From Candidatus Accumulibacter regalis (GTDB lineage: Bacteria > Pseudomonadota > Gammaproteobacteria > Burkholderiales > Rhodocyclaceae), in NCBI GenBank assembly GCA_000585075.1, contig JEMY01000004.1, positions 1-64,000 of the forward strand: DNA of 64,000 bases, in the 5' to 3' direction. Made by a program: the position numbers and the translations under genes. How positions within the stretch are numbered: position 1 is the stretch's first letter; each line of letters opens with the position of its first letter. This document shows, one piece after another, positions 43,249 to 53,071 of this stretch. A model generated the notes under the pieces. The model was not told where the DNA came from, did not search any database, and saw only the letters and a list, made by a program, of their open reading frames with translations.

Positions 43249-46054
43249 CGCGACGCAAGTGGCGCAGGTACGCTTCACTTTCGACGGTCGCGAGCTGACG
43301 GCGCTGCCCGGCGAAACGATCTGGCAGGCTGCCAGGCGTGCCGGAACGACGATTCCTCATCTGTGCACGCGGGGGGCGCCGGACTATCGGCCGGGCGGCA
43401 ACTGCCGCGCGTGCATGGTCGAGATCGACGGCGAACGCAACCTGGCGCCGAGTTGCAGCCGCCAGGTCAGCGCAGGAATGGGCGTGCGCAGTGATACTTC
43501 CGAGCGCGCGCTGAACAGCCGGCGGCTGGTGATTGAACTGCTGCTTGCCGAGCAGCCAGCGCGCGCGCTGGCACATGATCGCAACGCGTCGTTCTGGCAC
43601 TGGGCCGAGCAGCTGGGATTGCAGGGAAGCCGCTTCCCGCAACGCGCAAGCAGGGTGCCCCCTCCCCCCGCCGACCGCAGCCACCCGGCGATGACCGTTC
43701 AGCTCGACGCCTGTATCCACTGCCAGCTGTGCGTGCAGGCCTGCCGCGACATCCAGGCCAACGACGTCATCGGCATGGCCGGTCGCGGCGCCGCGGCGAA
43801 GATCGCCTTCGATGTCGACGACGCCATGGGCGACTCGAGCTGCGTCGGCTGCGGCGAGTGCGTACAGGCCTGCCCGACCGGCGCGCTGATGGCGACGACG
43901 ATGCTGGCGGCAGACGGCAGCGGCCTGCTCGCCGCCGGAGAGACCGTCGACCGCGTCGTACCCAGCGTCTGCCCCTACTGTGGCGTCGGCTGCCAGATCG
44001 ACTATCAGGTGCGCAACGAGCAGATCGTCGCCGTGACCGGCCGCAACGGTCCGGCCAACCGCGAGCGCCTGTGCGTCAAGGGACGCTTCGGCTTTGATTA
44101 CGTGCACTCGCCGCAGCGCCTGTTGAAGCCGCTGATCCGCCGTGACGACGCCCCCAAGATCCCCGACGCAGCCTTCGACCCGGCCAATCCTTCGACGCAC
44201 TTTCGCGAGGCGAGCTGGGACGAAGCGCTGCAACGCGCCGCCGCAGGGCTGCGCTCGCTACGCGACGGACACGGTGGCAACGCGCTCGCCGGCTTCGGTT
44301 CGGCGAAATGCAGCAACGAGGAAGCCTACCTGTTCCAGAAGCTGGTGCGCACCGGCTTCACGACCAACAACGTCGACCATTGCACGCGGCTGTGTCACGC
44401 GTCGTCGGTGGCGGCGCTGATCGAAGGCGTCGGTTCGGGCGCCGTGTCGGCGTCGTTCATGCAGATCGACAACGCCGAGCTGGCGATCCTCATCGGCTGC
44501 AACCCGGAAGCCAACCACCCGGTCGCCTCGACCTTCTTCAAGCGCGCCGCGCGCAAGGGGACGCGGCTGATCGTCATCGATCCGCGCCGGCACGGCCTGG
44601 CGCGCTTTGCCGACGAAACACTGCAGTTTCGCCCGGGCAGCGACGTCGCGCTGCTCAACGCGATGCTGCATACCCTCGTCGACGAGGAACTCTTCGACCC
44701 CGCCTACGTCGCCCGCCACACCAGCGGCTTCGAAGCGATGCGCGCACACCTGGCGACCTACAGCCCGGAAGCGATGGCCGAGGTCTGCGGCATCGCCGCC
44801 GGCAAGATCCGTGCGGTGGCTCGTCTCTACGCGCGCTCCAAAGCGTCGATGATCTTCTGGGGGATGGGAATTTCCCAACACGCGCACGGTACCGACAACG
44901 CGCGCTGCCTGATCGCCCTGGCGCTGATGACCGGGCACATCGGTCGCCCGGGCACCGGCCTGCATCCGCTGCGCGGGCAGAACAACGTCCAGGGCGCATC
45001 CGACGCCGGCCTGATCCCGATGGTCCTGCCCGACTACCTGCCGATCTCGCTGGCCGCCAACCGCGCGCGCTTCGAAAAGCTGTGGGGTGTCACCCTCGAC
45101 CCGCAACCGGGGCTGACGGTCGTCGAGATCATGAACGCCGCGGCGGTCGGCGACATCCGCGGCATGTACATCGTTGGCGAAAACCCGGCGATGTCCGACC
45201 CCGACCTCAAGCACGCGCGGCAGGCGCTGGCGTCGCTCGAACATCTGGTGGTGCAGGACCTGTTTCTCACCGAAACGGCGATCTACGCGGACGTCATTCT
45301 GCCGGCATCGGCCTGGCCGGAGAAGGAAGGCACGGTGACGAACACCAATCGCCAGGTTCAGCTCGGCCGCCAGGCCCTGCCCCTGCCGGGCGATACGCGC
45401 CCGGACTGGTGGATCATGCAGGAGCTGGCGCGCCGCCTCGATCTCGACTGGCAATACGACGGGCCGGCGGCGGTCTACGCCGAAATGCGCCAGGCCATGC
45501 CGTCGCTGGCCAACATCAGCCGTGATCGGCTCGAACGGGAAGGCTCGGTCAGCTACCCCTGCGCCGGCGACGACCAGCCGGGTGCAGACGTCGTCTTCGC
45601 GGACGGCTTCCCGACGCCAAGTGGCCGTGCCGGCTTTGTCGCCGCGGCGCTGCTGCCGCCCGACGAGCAGCCCAGCACGGACTACCCGCTGGTCCTGTCC
45701 ACCGGGCGACTGCTCGAACACTGGCATACCGGCGCGATGACCCGCCGCAGCGCCGCACTCGACGCCCTCGAGCCGGCAGCAGTGGTGACCGCCAGCGACG
45801 AAGACCTGCGCCGGCTCGGCATCGCCGACGGCGAGCGCGTGCGGCTGATCACCCGGCGCGGCGAGATCGAGGCCACGGCGCACGCCGACCCGGCGGTCGC
45901 GGCGCACGCCGACCCGGCGGTCGCGGCGGGGTCCTTGTGGCTGCCCTTCTGCTTCCACGAAGCCGCCGCCAACCGCCTGACCAACCCGGTGCTCGACCCC
46001 TTCGGCAAGATCCCCGAGTTCAAGTACTGCGCCGTTCGCATGGAGCGTGCCTGA
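43241..46054 (+). CDS. Formate dehydrogenase molybdopterin subunit (FdsA-like)
   Basis: The 937-residue catalytic subunit of a cytoplasmic NAD-linked formate dehydrogenase has an N-terminal 2Fe-2S ferredoxin domain (CTRGAPDYRPGGNCRACMVEIDGERN). Then come two 4Fe-4S clusters (CIHCQLCVQAC, CVGCGECVQACPTGA), the molybdopterin-proximal cluster VCPYCGVGC and the Mo-bisPGD domains. The catalytic residue is Cys385 (TRLCHASS), coded TGT, not selenocysteine. The C-terminus ends with the usual KIPEFKYCAVR. A 24-base in-frame duplication near residues 880-896 (HADPAVAA twice) is unusual. fdhD starts at the next base. Confidence 0.95.
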   Translation: MSDATQVAQVRFTFDGRELTALPGETIWQAARRAGTTIPHLCTRGAPDYRPGGNCRACMVEIDGERNLAPSCSRQVSAGMGVRSDTSERALNSRRLVIELLLAEQPARALAHDRNASFWHWAEQLGLQGSRFPQRASRVPPPPADRSHPAMTVQLDACIHCQLCVQACRDIQANDVIGMAGRGAAAKIAFDVDDAMGDSSCVGCGECVQACPTGALMATTMLAADGSGLLAAGETVDRVVPSVCPYCGVGCQIDYQVRNEQIVAVTGRNGPANRERLCVKGRFGFDYVHSPQRLLKPLIRRDDAPKIPDAAFDPANPSTHFREASWDEALQRAAAGLRSLRDGHGGNALAGFGSAKCSNEEAYLFQKLVRTGFTTNNVDHCTRLCHASSVAALIEGVGSGAVSASFMQIDNAELAILIGCNPEANHPVASTFFKRAARKGTRLIVIDPRRHGLARFADETLQFRPGSDVALLNAMLHTLVDEELFDPAYVARHTSGFEAMRAHLATYSPEAMAEVCGIAAGKIRAVARLYARSKASMIFWGMGISQHAHGTDNARCLIALALMTGHIGRPGTGLHPLRGQNNVQGASDAGLIPMVLPDYLPISLAANRARFEKLWGVTLDPQPGLTVVEIMNAAAVGDIRGMYIVGENPAMSDPDLKHARQALASLEHLVVQDLFLTETAIYADVILPASAWPEKEGTVTNTNRQVQLGRQALPLPGDTRPDWWIMQELARRLDLDWQYDGPAAVYAEMRQAMPSLANISRDRLEREGSVSYPCAGDDQPGADVVFADGFPTPSGRAGFVAAALLPPDEQPSTDYPLVLSTGRLLEHWHTGAMTRRSAALDALEPAAVVTASDEDLRRLGIADGERVRLITRRGEIEATAHADPAVAAHADPAVAAGSLWLPFCFHEAAANRLTNPVLDPFGKIPEFKYCAVRMERA
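45881..45928 (+). repeat. 24-base tandem duplication in the formate dehydrogenase gene
   Basis: A 24-base unit beginning CACGCCGACC is repeated exactly at 45881 and 45905, adding eight residues (HADPAVAA) in frame in a surface region of the C-terminal beta domain. Confidence 0.9.
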
Positions 46055-46990
46055 ATGAGCGATCGCCAGGAATCTGCAGGTCGCGAAGGCGGCACAGGCT
46101 TCGTCCTCGCGCCCGACCCCGACGATCCAGGGCTCACGCGCCGGGTCGAAGGCTGCGACCAGCACGGCCAGCCGCTCAGCCTGAACGTGGTCGTCGAACG
46201 GCCGCTGACCCTGTACCTGAACGGTACCGAAGTGGTCACCCTGATGACCATCGGCGACCACCCCGAGCTGCTCGCGCTGGGCTTCCTGCTCAACCAGAAC
46301 ATGCTCGCTGCCGACGATGCCGTCACCGCCATCGAACACGACGCCGAGCTTGACGTCGTCGTCGTCCGTACGCGCAGCGAATCGACCTACGAACAGAAGC
46401 TGAAGCGCAGGATTCGCACCTCGGGCTGCGCGCAGGGAACGATCTTCGCTGACCTCATGGAGCGTTTCGACGACATCCGCCTCGACGCTGCCGCCGAGCT
46501 GCGCAGTTCATGGCTGCACAGCCTCTTGCAGCAAATCAGCCGGCAACCGAGCCTGTACCAGAAGGCCGGCGCGATCCATGGCTGCGTCCTCTGCCAGCGT
46601 GACCGGCCGCTGGTCTACATGGAGGACGTCGGCCGGCACAACGCCGTCGACAAGATCGCCGGCTACATGCAGCAGCAGGGCCTTGGCGGGCGCGACAAGA
46701 TCTTCTACACCACCGGACGCCTGACCAGCGAAATGGTGATCAAGACGGTACACATGGAAATTCCGATTCTCGTCTCGCGCTCCGGTTTCACGGCATGGGG
46801 CGTGGAGCTGGCAAGGCGCGCCGGACTGACGCTGATCGGACGCGCCAAGGGGCAGCGCTTCGTCGTTCTGGCGGGGGGAGAAAGGCTGCGCTACGATCTC
46901 GATCTCGACAGTACGGCGAGCGGCGAGCACGACGAACCGGCCGACGGGCAAGGAAGCCGGCGAAACCGCGGCATTGCGCGCAAGCGTTGA
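46055..46990 (+). CDS. fdhD: Formate dehydrogenase accessory sulfurtransferase FdhD
   Basis: The 311-residue protein delivers sulfur to the molybdenum cofactor of formate dehydrogenase. Seen are NGTEVVTLMTIGDHPELLALGFLLNQ, TSGCAQGTIF in place of the C-x-x-C region of E. coli FdhD (one Cys retained), GAIHGCVLC, EDVGRHNAVDKIAGYM and TTGRLTSEMVIKT. The ATG directly follows the catalytic subunit stop. It has a basic, charged C-terminal tail. Required for the operon's enzyme. Confidence 0.95.
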   Translation: MSDRQESAGREGGTGFVLAPDPDDPGLTRRVEGCDQHGQPLSLNVVVERPLTLYLNGTEVVTLMTIGDHPELLALGFLLNQNMLAADDAVTAIEHDAELDVVVVRTRSESTYEQKLKRRIRTSGCAQGTIFADLMERFDDIRLDAAAELRSSWLHSLLQQISRQPSLYQKAGAIHGCVLCQRDRPLVYMEDVGRHNAVDKIAGYMQQQGLGGRDKIFYTTGRLTSEMVIKTVHMEIPILVSRSGFTAWGVELARRAGLTLIGRAKGQRFVVLAGGERLRYDLDLDSTASGEHDEPADGQGSRRNRGIARKR

Positions 46991-46991
46991 C

Positions 46992-47516
46992 ATGAAACTC
47001 TTGCAACGGATCGCCATCACCCTGCTGCTGCTCGCTGCGCTGCTGTTGTCCGCCGGCCGGATCGGCCTGCTCGCCGGAGTGCCACCGCGCGACCTCGGCG
47101 TGCACGACGGCAGGCTCAAGCCGCCGTCGCCAACCGCCAACAGCGTCAGCAGCCAGGCCAGGCTGTGGCCCGATCACCCGCAGCGTGACTATGCCGATAT
47201 CGCGCCGTTTGCGCTGCACGAGGACGGGCCAGCGACCATTGCCGCCCTGAAGGCACTCCTGGCCAGTGAGGCGAGCGCCACCGTCGTCGACAGTCGCACC
47301 GACTACCTCTACGTGCAGTACACGACGCCATGGCTGAAATTCGTCGACGACGTCGAATTCTGGTTCGACCCGATCAATAACGTGATCCAGGTACGCTCGG
47401 CGTCGCGCATCGGGCGCAGCGACCTTGGCGCCAATCGTCAGCGAATAGACGCACTGCGCGGGCGACTCAAAACGATGCTCGCGACGGGGAAAGCCTCGGC
47501 CGAAGCCGGCAGATGA
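46992..47516 (+). CDS. DUF1499-family protein
   Basis: The 174-residue protein has an N-terminal membrane or signal helix (LLQRIAITLLLLAALLLSAG), then the DUF1499 pattern: PPSPTANSVSSQ, DYADIAPF, VVDSRTDYLYVQYTTPWLKFVDDVEFWFDPINNVIQVRSASRIGRSDLGANRQRIDALR. Function of the family is unknown. ATG 46992 is one base after the fdhD stop. It may be envelope-anchored and its link with formate dehydrogenase may be chance. Confidence 0.85.
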   Translation: MKLLQRIAITLLLLAALLLSAGRIGLLAGVPPRDLGVHDGRLKPPSPTANSVSSQARLWPDHPQRDYADIAPFALHEDGPATIAALKALLASEASATVVDSRTDYLYVQYTTPWLKFVDDVEFWFDPINNVIQVRSASRIGRSDLGANRQRIDALRGRLKTMLATGKASAEAGR

Positions 47517-47600
47517 GCCGCTCGGATGGCTTGCCGAACGGACGCTTACCGCCCTTGCAGTTCCTCACCCGGGGGAGGCGACGGGCACTGATCGGCGGCG

Positions 47601-48707
47601 CTACCGCCCTGTCCGGACGCAGTTCTTGCCATCCTGCTTGGCCACATAGACGGCCTGGTCGGCCGCCTTGATCAGCTCGTCGAAGCTCTTTATGGCCGGC
47701 GTTCTGGCAGCAAGGCCAACGCTGATGCTGCCGTGCCAGGGCTCGCCACCGGTCGGCACGCGCAGTGCGGCGACCGCTTTCCGGGTCAACTCGGCGATGT
47801 GCAGTCCACCGGCTTCCTCCGTATCCGGGCAGATCACCAGAAACTCGTCGCCACCGAGACGGCAGACGACGTCGTCACTGCGGAAGGAATGCTGCAAGGT
47901 CTTGGCCAGTTCGGTGAGCACGGCATCGCCGGCGTCGTGGCCACAGGAATCATTGACCTGCTTGAAGTGATCCGCGTCGATCATCATGCAAACCAGCGGC
48001 GAATCGTTCGCAACCGACTCCTCCCAGAGCGAGGCGAGCGCCCGCAGAGCGTGGCGACGGTTGGGCAGCCCGGTCAGGGCGTCGGTCAGGGAAAGCTCGA
48101 CGAGTTGCAGATTCGCTTCCGAGAGCTCGCGGGTGCGTTGCCTGACTTTCTCTTCCAGCGACTGATTCAAGGCCAGCAAATCGCGATTCCTCGCCGAGAC
48201 CTGCTTGAACAAGGCATTCAAGGCGACGAGCAAAGGCTCGGTGGCATTGTCTCTGGATCTCTCCTCTTCCTCATAGGCCCTTGCCGAGTCGATTCCGCTC
48301 CTGATCGCGGTAATCTGCCGGGCCATATTCTGATCCGAACCAAGAATGTGATAGGCCAGCCAATGCGTGAGAAAATCCAGGAGACTCCTTGCCGGGTCAA
48401 CATCATCAGGAGAAACACCGGAATGCATCGCGCGTATCTCATTGAGAAAGCTGCGATGCCCTTCAACGTGCTGACTCAGGTGCCGCCGATCGATACCGAC
48501 CTCGATCATCAAGGCTTCCTCTTCCTGGAAATGGTATCTTGCGTAATCGGCGAGCTTCCTGAAAACCTCTTCAATATCATTGAATGCGACTTTGTTTTCC
48601 GACAGCAGGTAGCCAAACTGATTGATGATCCCGACCAGATGCTGGTGTTGCTGATCGACATCTGAAAGCCCGGTCACAAAGTTCTCGTCCCAATGAAATG
48701 ATTCCAT
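47601..48707 (-). CDS. Hemerythrin-domain diguanylate cyclase
   Basis: The 368-residue protein has an N-terminal bacteriohemerythrin domain (about residues 1-135; iron-ligand pattern HW, DQQHQHL, HFQEEE, HVEGH, HWLAYHI..D), a coiled linker (about 160-205) and a GGDEF domain ([18 protein letters not shown], then [10 protein letters not shown]). The GGDEF motif is intact, so it should make cyclic di-GMP from GTP, probably in response to O2 or NO sensed at the di-iron site. It is followed upstream by the tpiA terminator, so it is a separate transcript. Confidence 0.92.
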   Translation of the reverse strand: MESFHWDENFVTGLSDVDQQHQHLVGIINQFGYLLSENKVAFNDIEEVFRKLADYARYHFQEEEALMIEVGIDRRHLSQHVEGHRSFLNEIRAMHSGVSPDDVDPARSLLDFLTHWLAYHILGSDQNMARQITAIRSGIDSARAYEEEERSRDNATEPLLVALNALFKQVSARNRDLLALNQSLEEKVRQRTRELSEANLQLVELSLTDALTGLPNRRHALRALASLWEESVANDSPLVCMMIDADHFKQVNDSCGHDAGDAVLTELAKTLQHSFRSDDVVCRLGGDEFLVICPDTEEAGGLHIAELTRKAVAALRVPTGGEPWHGSISVGLAARTPAIKSFDELIKAADQAVYVAKQDGKNCVRTGR

Positions 48708-48792
48708 ATGCGCTTTCTTGCCTCGGCGTTGATTTTCGGCCTGTAAAGACGCTGCAGCATGGGCGCCTTCCGCAGCGCGGTGGCGATCGCCC

Positions 48793-48827
48793 GAAGAAAA
48801 AAAACGGGCGCCGCGATGCGGCGCCCG
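48793..48827 (-). terminator. Rho-independent terminator of the pgk-tpiA operon
   Basis: CGGGCGCCGC and GCGGCGCCCG form a perfect 10-base stem with a 3-base loop; on the minus strand it is followed by eight T residues and TCTTC. It lies about 23 bases after the tpiA stop. Confidence 0.92.
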
Positions 48828-48849
48828 CGCTTCTCAAGCCTGGAAAGAC

Positions 48850-49617
48850 TTACTTGCTGATCGACTCGCCGGGGGTCACGATACCCAGGAAGCTGTCGGC
48901 CTTGAGCGCGGCACCGCCGATCAGGCCACCGTCGATGTCTTTCTGCGCGAGCAGGCCGGCGGCGTTCTCCGGCTTCATCGAGCCACCGTACTGGATGCTG
49001 ATCGACTGCGCGACGTCGTCACCGAAGAGCTTGGCGAGCAGGCCGCGCACCAGCGCGTGCGCCTCCTGCGCTTCGGCATCGCTGGCGGTGACACCGGTAC
49101 CGATGGCCCACACCGGCTCGTACGCGACAACGGTGCGCAGCGCGTCATCGGCGGAAAGACCCGCGTAGGCGCCATTCACCTGCGTGGTGAGCACGCTCTC
49201 GAGCTTGCCGGCCTTGCGCTCTTCGAGCGTCTCGCCGATGCAGACGATCGGTCCCATGTCCAGCGAAAGAACCTTCTTGATCTTCTTGTTGACGGTTTCG
49301 TCGGTCTCGCCGAAGTAGGAGCGCTGTTCGGAGTGACCGATGATGACCATGTCGACACCGATGTCCTTGAGCATGTCGGCGCTGACCTTGCCGGTGAAGG
49401 CCCCCTGGTTTTCCCAGTGCACGTCCTGCGCAGCGAGCTTGACGTTGCTGCCCTTGACCACGTCGGCGACTTTGGCCAGAGCGAGATAGGTCGGCGCGAT
49501 GGCGACGACGACGTTCTTGATGCCTTTGGCAGCGGCGACCACGTCGGCGGCAAGCTTGACTGACTCGGCGACGCTCTTGTTCATCTTCCAGTTGCCGGCG
49601 ATAACGATTTTACGCAT
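48850..49617 (-). CDS. tpiA: Triosephosphate isomerase
   Basis: The 255-residue enzyme interconverts glyceraldehyde 3-phosphate and dihydroxyacetone phosphate. Seen are GNWKMNK with the catalytic Lys, IIGHSEQRSYFGE with the catalytic His, AYEPVWAIGTG with the catalytic Glu, and the C-terminal phosphate loops YGGSMKPENA and GLIGGAALKADSF. Length is standard. It lies 72 bases downstream of pgk on the same strand. Confidence 0.98.
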   Translation of the reverse strand: MRKIVIAGNWKMNKSVAESVKLAADVVAAAKGIKNVVVAIAPTYLALAKVADVVKGSNVKLAAQDVHWENQGAFTGKVSADMLKDIGVDMVIIGHSEQRSYFGETDETVNKKIKKVLSLDMGPIVCIGETLEERKAGKLESVLTTQVNGAYAGLSADDALRTVVAYEPVWAIGTGVTASDAEAQEAHALVRGLLAKLFGDDVAQSISIQYGGSMKPENAAGLLAQKDIDGGLIGGAALKADSFLGIVTPGESISK

Positions 49618-49658
49618 GGTGTTCCTTTTGTCTGTTGTCCAGGATTCAGGGAGAGAAA

Positions 49659-49683
49659 CGGCCCCGGCACGCTGCCCGGGCCG
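49659..49683 (-). terminator. Hairpin between pgk and tpiA
   Basis: CGGCCC and GGGCCG pair just after the pgk stop; on the minus strand TTTCTCTCC follows. It may reduce readthrough or define mRNA ends between the two genes. Confidence 0.4.
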
Positions 49684-49689
49684 CTCGGC

Positions 49690-50946
49690 TTATTTCTCGG
49701 AGAGCGCCGCGACGCCCGGCAGCACCTTGCCTTCGAGGTACTCGAGCGACGCACCGCCACCCGTAGAGGTGTGCGTGACCTTCTTCTCGGCGCCATACTT
49801 CTTGGCCGCGGTGGCCGTGTCGCCACCACCGATCACGGTCGTCGCGCCCCTGGCAGTTGCCTCGACGATGGCGTCGGCCATCGCCTTGGTGCCGGCTTCG
49901 AACTTGGCGAATTCGAAAACACCGGCCGGGCCGTTCCAGATGACGGTCCTGGCGTTGACGATTGCATCGCTGAACACCTTCGTCGATTCGGGTCCGCAGT
50001 CAAGCCCCAGCCAGCCATCTGGAATGCCATCAACATCGTTGGCGACGCCGGTGTTGGCGTCGGCGTCGAATTTGTCGGCGATGACGAAATCGGTCGGCAG
50101 CAAAATCTGCTTGCCGTTGGCCTTCGCCTTGGCCATCAGATCGGGGACCAGCTTGGCGCCCTCTTCGTCGAACAGCGAGTTGCCGATCGGCATTCCGGAG
50201 ATGACCTTCTTGAAGGTGAAGGCCATGCCGCCACCGATGATGATCTGGTCTGCCTTGTCGAGCAGGTTGTTGATCAGCTGGATCTTGTCGGCAACCTTGG
50301 CGCCGCCGAGGATCGCCAGCAGCGGCCGTTGCGGCGATTCAAGCACGGCCGAAAAAGCGGCCAGTTCCTTGTTCATCAGGTAACCCGCCGCACGCTGCGG
50401 CAGCTGCACGCCGGTCATCGACGAGTGATCGCGGTGGGCAGTCCCGAAGGCGTCGTTGATGTAGACGTCGGCCAGTTTGGTGAGCGATGCGCGGAAGGCC
50501 TTGACCTTCTCGGGGTCGGCCTTGATCTTGCTGACACTGCCGTCGGCGCCCTTGACCGTGCCCTTGCCTTCTTCCTCGATATGGAAGCGCAGGTTCTCGA
50601 GCAGGATGATTTCGCCGGGTTTGATCTTCGCGCACGCGGCTTCGACTTCAGGGCCGACGCAGTCGGCAAGGAAGCCCACCGGACGCCCGATCAGGCCTTC
50701 CAGCGCGGTGGCCACGGGCTGCAGGCTGAATTGCGGCGTGACCTTGCCGTCGGGACGTCCAAGGTGCGACATCAGAATCACCGCGGCGCCCTTGTCGAGC
50801 GCGTACTTGATCGTCGGCAAGGCAGCTTCGATACGCTTGGTGTTGGTGATCGCTCCCGTGACCTTGTCCTGAGGGACGTTGAAATCGACGCGGATCAGGA
50901 CACGCTTGCCGTCGAGAGCGAGATCTTCGATGAACAGTTTGGACAT
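49690..50946 (-). CDS. pgk: Phosphoglycerate kinase
   Basis: The 418-residue glycolytic kinase transfers phosphate from 1,3-bisphosphoglycerate to ADP. Seen are [76 protein letters not shown] and [14 protein letters not shown]. An insertion (about residues 120-140) makes it slightly longer than E. coli Pgk, as in some other betaproteobacterial-type enzymes. ATG 50946 starts at the usual point. Confidence 0.98.
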   Translation of the reverse strand: MSKLFIEDLALDGKRVLIRVDFNVPQDKVTGAITNTKRIEAALPTIKYALDKGAAVILMSHLGRPDGKVTPQFSLQPVATALEGLIGRPVGFLADCVGPEVEAACAKIKPGEIILLENLRFHIEEEGKGTVKGADGSVSKIKADPEKVKAFRASLTKLADVYINDAFGTAHRDHSSMTGVQLPQRAAGYLMNKELAAFSAVLESPQRPLLAILGGAKVADKIQLINNLLDKADQIIIGGGMAFTFKKVISGMPIGNSLFDEEGAKLVPDLMAKAKANGKQILLPTDFVIADKFDADANTGVANDVDGIPDGWLGLDCGPESTKVFSDAIVNARTVIWNGPAGVFEFAKFEAGTKAMADAIVEATARGATTVIGGGDTATAAKKYGAEKKVTHTSTGGGASLEYLEGKVLPGVAALSEK

Positions 50947-51304
50947 GGTTTCCTCGAGAAAGAATGGTGGTTGATTGAAGGCGGACTAAGAATCGAAAAT
51001 GGCATGGCGTCTCCGTTTCGGCTACAAAACGACCCCTCAACAGAGCACCTTTCAGCCACTGCGTTGAGAACAGGGAACATCGGGGAAAGCGTTTTAACCA
51101 CGCAGACGAAGTATCCTTGGCGCCGCTTCCCGAGTCAAATGCCCGTGCCGTGAGCGGTGCAAGCGGCGTCTCGAATACCCTGACAGGGTCTTCCTCTGGT
51201 CCGCAGAAACTGCTTTTCAGGCGCACGGGGAAGGTGGCCGCAAAGGCCATTTGTTTGTCGTTACGAAAAATGCGCGGCGAGCCATCTCTGGCGCAAGACA
51301 GGCT
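50947..51304. other. Gap between pgk and the carbamoyltransferase gene
   Basis: These 358 bases should hold the pgk promoter and the end of the carbamoyltransferase transcript. I see no strong hairpin, no RNA gene and no convincing short gene. The region 50990-51110 is less GC-rich than its surroundings. Confidence 0.4.
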
Positions 51305-53071
51305 TCAGGCAGCAGCCGGAGCCAGCGCATCGGCGGCAACATCCGCCTTGACGACCAGCACGTCTTCCATCACCAGATACTCGAGGTCCGAGCCGAAGAA
51401 CATATTCAGCGCATCGGTCGGCGAACAGATCATGGCTTCGCCGCGACGGTTGAGCGAGGTGTTGAGAACGACGCCATTGCCGGTCAACTTTTCCAATTCG
51501 ACCATCAGGTCGTAGTAGCGTGGGTTGTATTCGCGCTGCAGCACCTGTGCCCGCGACGTGCCGTCTTCGTGCACCACTTCCGGAACGCGTTCCTGCCAGC
51601 CGTCGGCGACCTTGAAGGTGAAGGTCATGAATGGCGCCGGGTGATCGCTGCCGAGCATCTGCGGGCCGACGCTGTCGAGCATGCTCGGACAGAACGGACG
51701 CCAGCGCTCGCGGAACTTGATTTGCGCGTTGATCCGGTCGGCGACACCGGCAACGCTCGGGCAGCCGAGGATCGAGCGGCCGCCGAGCGCGCGCGGACCA
51801 AACTCCATACGCCCCTGGAACCAGGCCACCGGATTGCCGGCCACCAGCAGCGCGGCAATTTCCTGTGGCACTGCGCGCAGCCGCCGCCATTGCGGTCTTG
51901 CCGGATGACGGGCACAGGCAGCGACGACGTCTTCGTTGCTGTACGCCGGACCGAGGAAGACGTGCGCCATCTTTTCGATCGGCACGCCTCTTTGTACCGA
52001 GACGTAGCCGGCGGCGCCGACTGCCGTGCCGGCGTCGCCCGACGCCGGCTGCACGAACAGCTCCCTGACGTCCGGACGCGCGATGATCTTCTGATTGAGC
52101 TTGACGTTCAGCGCGCCGCCACCCGAAAAAGCAAGCCGCCCGGTTTCGCGCAGGATGTCGCCCAGATAGTGCTCGATCATCTGCAGCGAAAGATCCTCGA
52201 ACAGCTTCTGCATGCTCGCCGCGTAATGGATGTAGGGGTCGTCGGCGCTGTCACCGGCCCGCCTCGGGCCCAGCCACTCGATCAGCTTCGGCGAAAAATA
52301 GTAGCCCTTGCCCTGCTCCTTGTAGCGGCGAAAACCGATCACGTTGGCGTAGTCGGTATTGACCGTCAGCTCGCCGTTCTCGAATTTGGCCAGACGCGAG
52401 AAATCGTAGCGTTGCGGGTCGCCGTAGGGCGCCATTCCCATCACCTTGTACTCGCCGTCGAGCATCTCGAAACCGAGATACTCGGTCAAGGCGCCATAAA
52501 GGCCGCCGAGCGAGTCGGGATCGTAGAACTCCTTGATCTTGTGAATGCGGCCGTTCTCTCCGTAGCCGAAGAAGGTCGTCGCGTACTCGCCCTTGCCGTC
52601 GATACCGAGGATTGCCGTCTTCTCGGTGAAACCCGAGCAATGGTAGGCGCTGGAGGCATGCGCCAGATGGTGCTCGACCGGCACGATCTCGGTCTTCTTG
52701 AGATCGAAGCCAAGCTGCAGCAGGCACCATTCGATGCGCTTGCGGTAGCGGAAAAAGCGCCGGTTGCCGGTCAGGATCGCGTCAAGCGCGCGCTCCGGCG
52801 CGTACCAGTAGCGCCGGGCATAATGCCAGCGGGCACCTTCGGCGAGGCTGATCGGCGCGAAGGGAATGGCCACCGCGTCGACGTCGGCCGGCCTGATGCC
52901 GGCAAATTCCAGGCAGAACTTGGCCGCCTCGTAGGGCATGCGGTTCTTGGCGTGCTTGTCGCGAACGAAGCGCTCCTCTTCCGCTGCGGCAACCAGCTTG
53001 CCATCGATGTACAGCGCCGCCGAAGGATCGTGGGTCAGCGCGCCGGAAAGTCCGAGAAGGGTCAGGGCCAA
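51305..53071 (-). CDS. NodU/CmcH-family carbamoyltransferase
   Basis: The 588-residue enzyme has an N-terminal Kae1/TsaD-like ATPase-fold domain. It begins LGLSGALTHDPSAALYIDGKLVAAAEEERF, with the metal-binding HHLAHASSAY, FSGGGALNVKLNQ and QPASGDAGTAVGAA. The C-terminal part is YrdC-like, with WFQGRMEFGPRALGGRSIL. Members attach carbamoyl from carbamoyl phosphate to sugars, antibiotics or other hydroxyls. No antibiotic or Nod genes are nearby, so the target is unknown, possibly a surface glycan. The start is uncertain: TTG at 53071 gives the normal N-terminus; the longer frame adds a 70-residue unrelated leader. Confidence 0.85.
   Translation of the reverse strand: MALTLLGLSGALTHDPSAALYIDGKLVAAAEEERFVRDKHAKNRMPYEAAKFCLEFAGIRPADVDAVAIPFAPISLAEGARWHYARRYWYAPERALDAILTGNRRFFRYRKRIEWCLLQLGFDLKKTEIVPVEHHLAHASSAYHCSGFTEKTAILGIDGKGEYATTFFGYGENGRIHKIKEFYDPDSLGGLYGALTEYLGFEMLDGEYKVMGMAPYGDPQRYDFSRLAKFENGELTVNTDYANVIGFRRYKEQGKGYYFSPKLIEWLGPRRAGDSADDPYIHYAASMQKLFEDLSLQMIEHYLGDILRETGRLAFSGGGALNVKLNQKIIARPDVRELFVQPASGDAGTAVGAAGYVSVQRGVPIEKMAHVFLGPAYSNEDVVAACARHPARPQWRRLRAVPQEIAALLVAGNPVAWFQGRMEFGPRALGGRSILGCPSVAGVADRINAQIKFRERWRPFCPSMLDSVGPQMLGSDHPAPFMTFTFKVADGWQERVPEVVHEDGTSRAQVLQREYNPRYYDLMVELEKLTGNGVVLNTSLNRRGEAMICSPTDALNMFFGSDLEYLVMEDVLVVKADVAADALAPAAA

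Noticed and set aside
44390-44398. Possible selenocysteine at the formate dehydrogenase active site
   Set aside because: The codon is TGT (Cys), in frame, so no recoding is needed.
44258-46339. 693-codon open frame antisense to the formate dehydrogenase catalytic subunit
   Set aside because: It mirrors the codon pattern of a well-supported gene in very GC-rich DNA and shows no family features.
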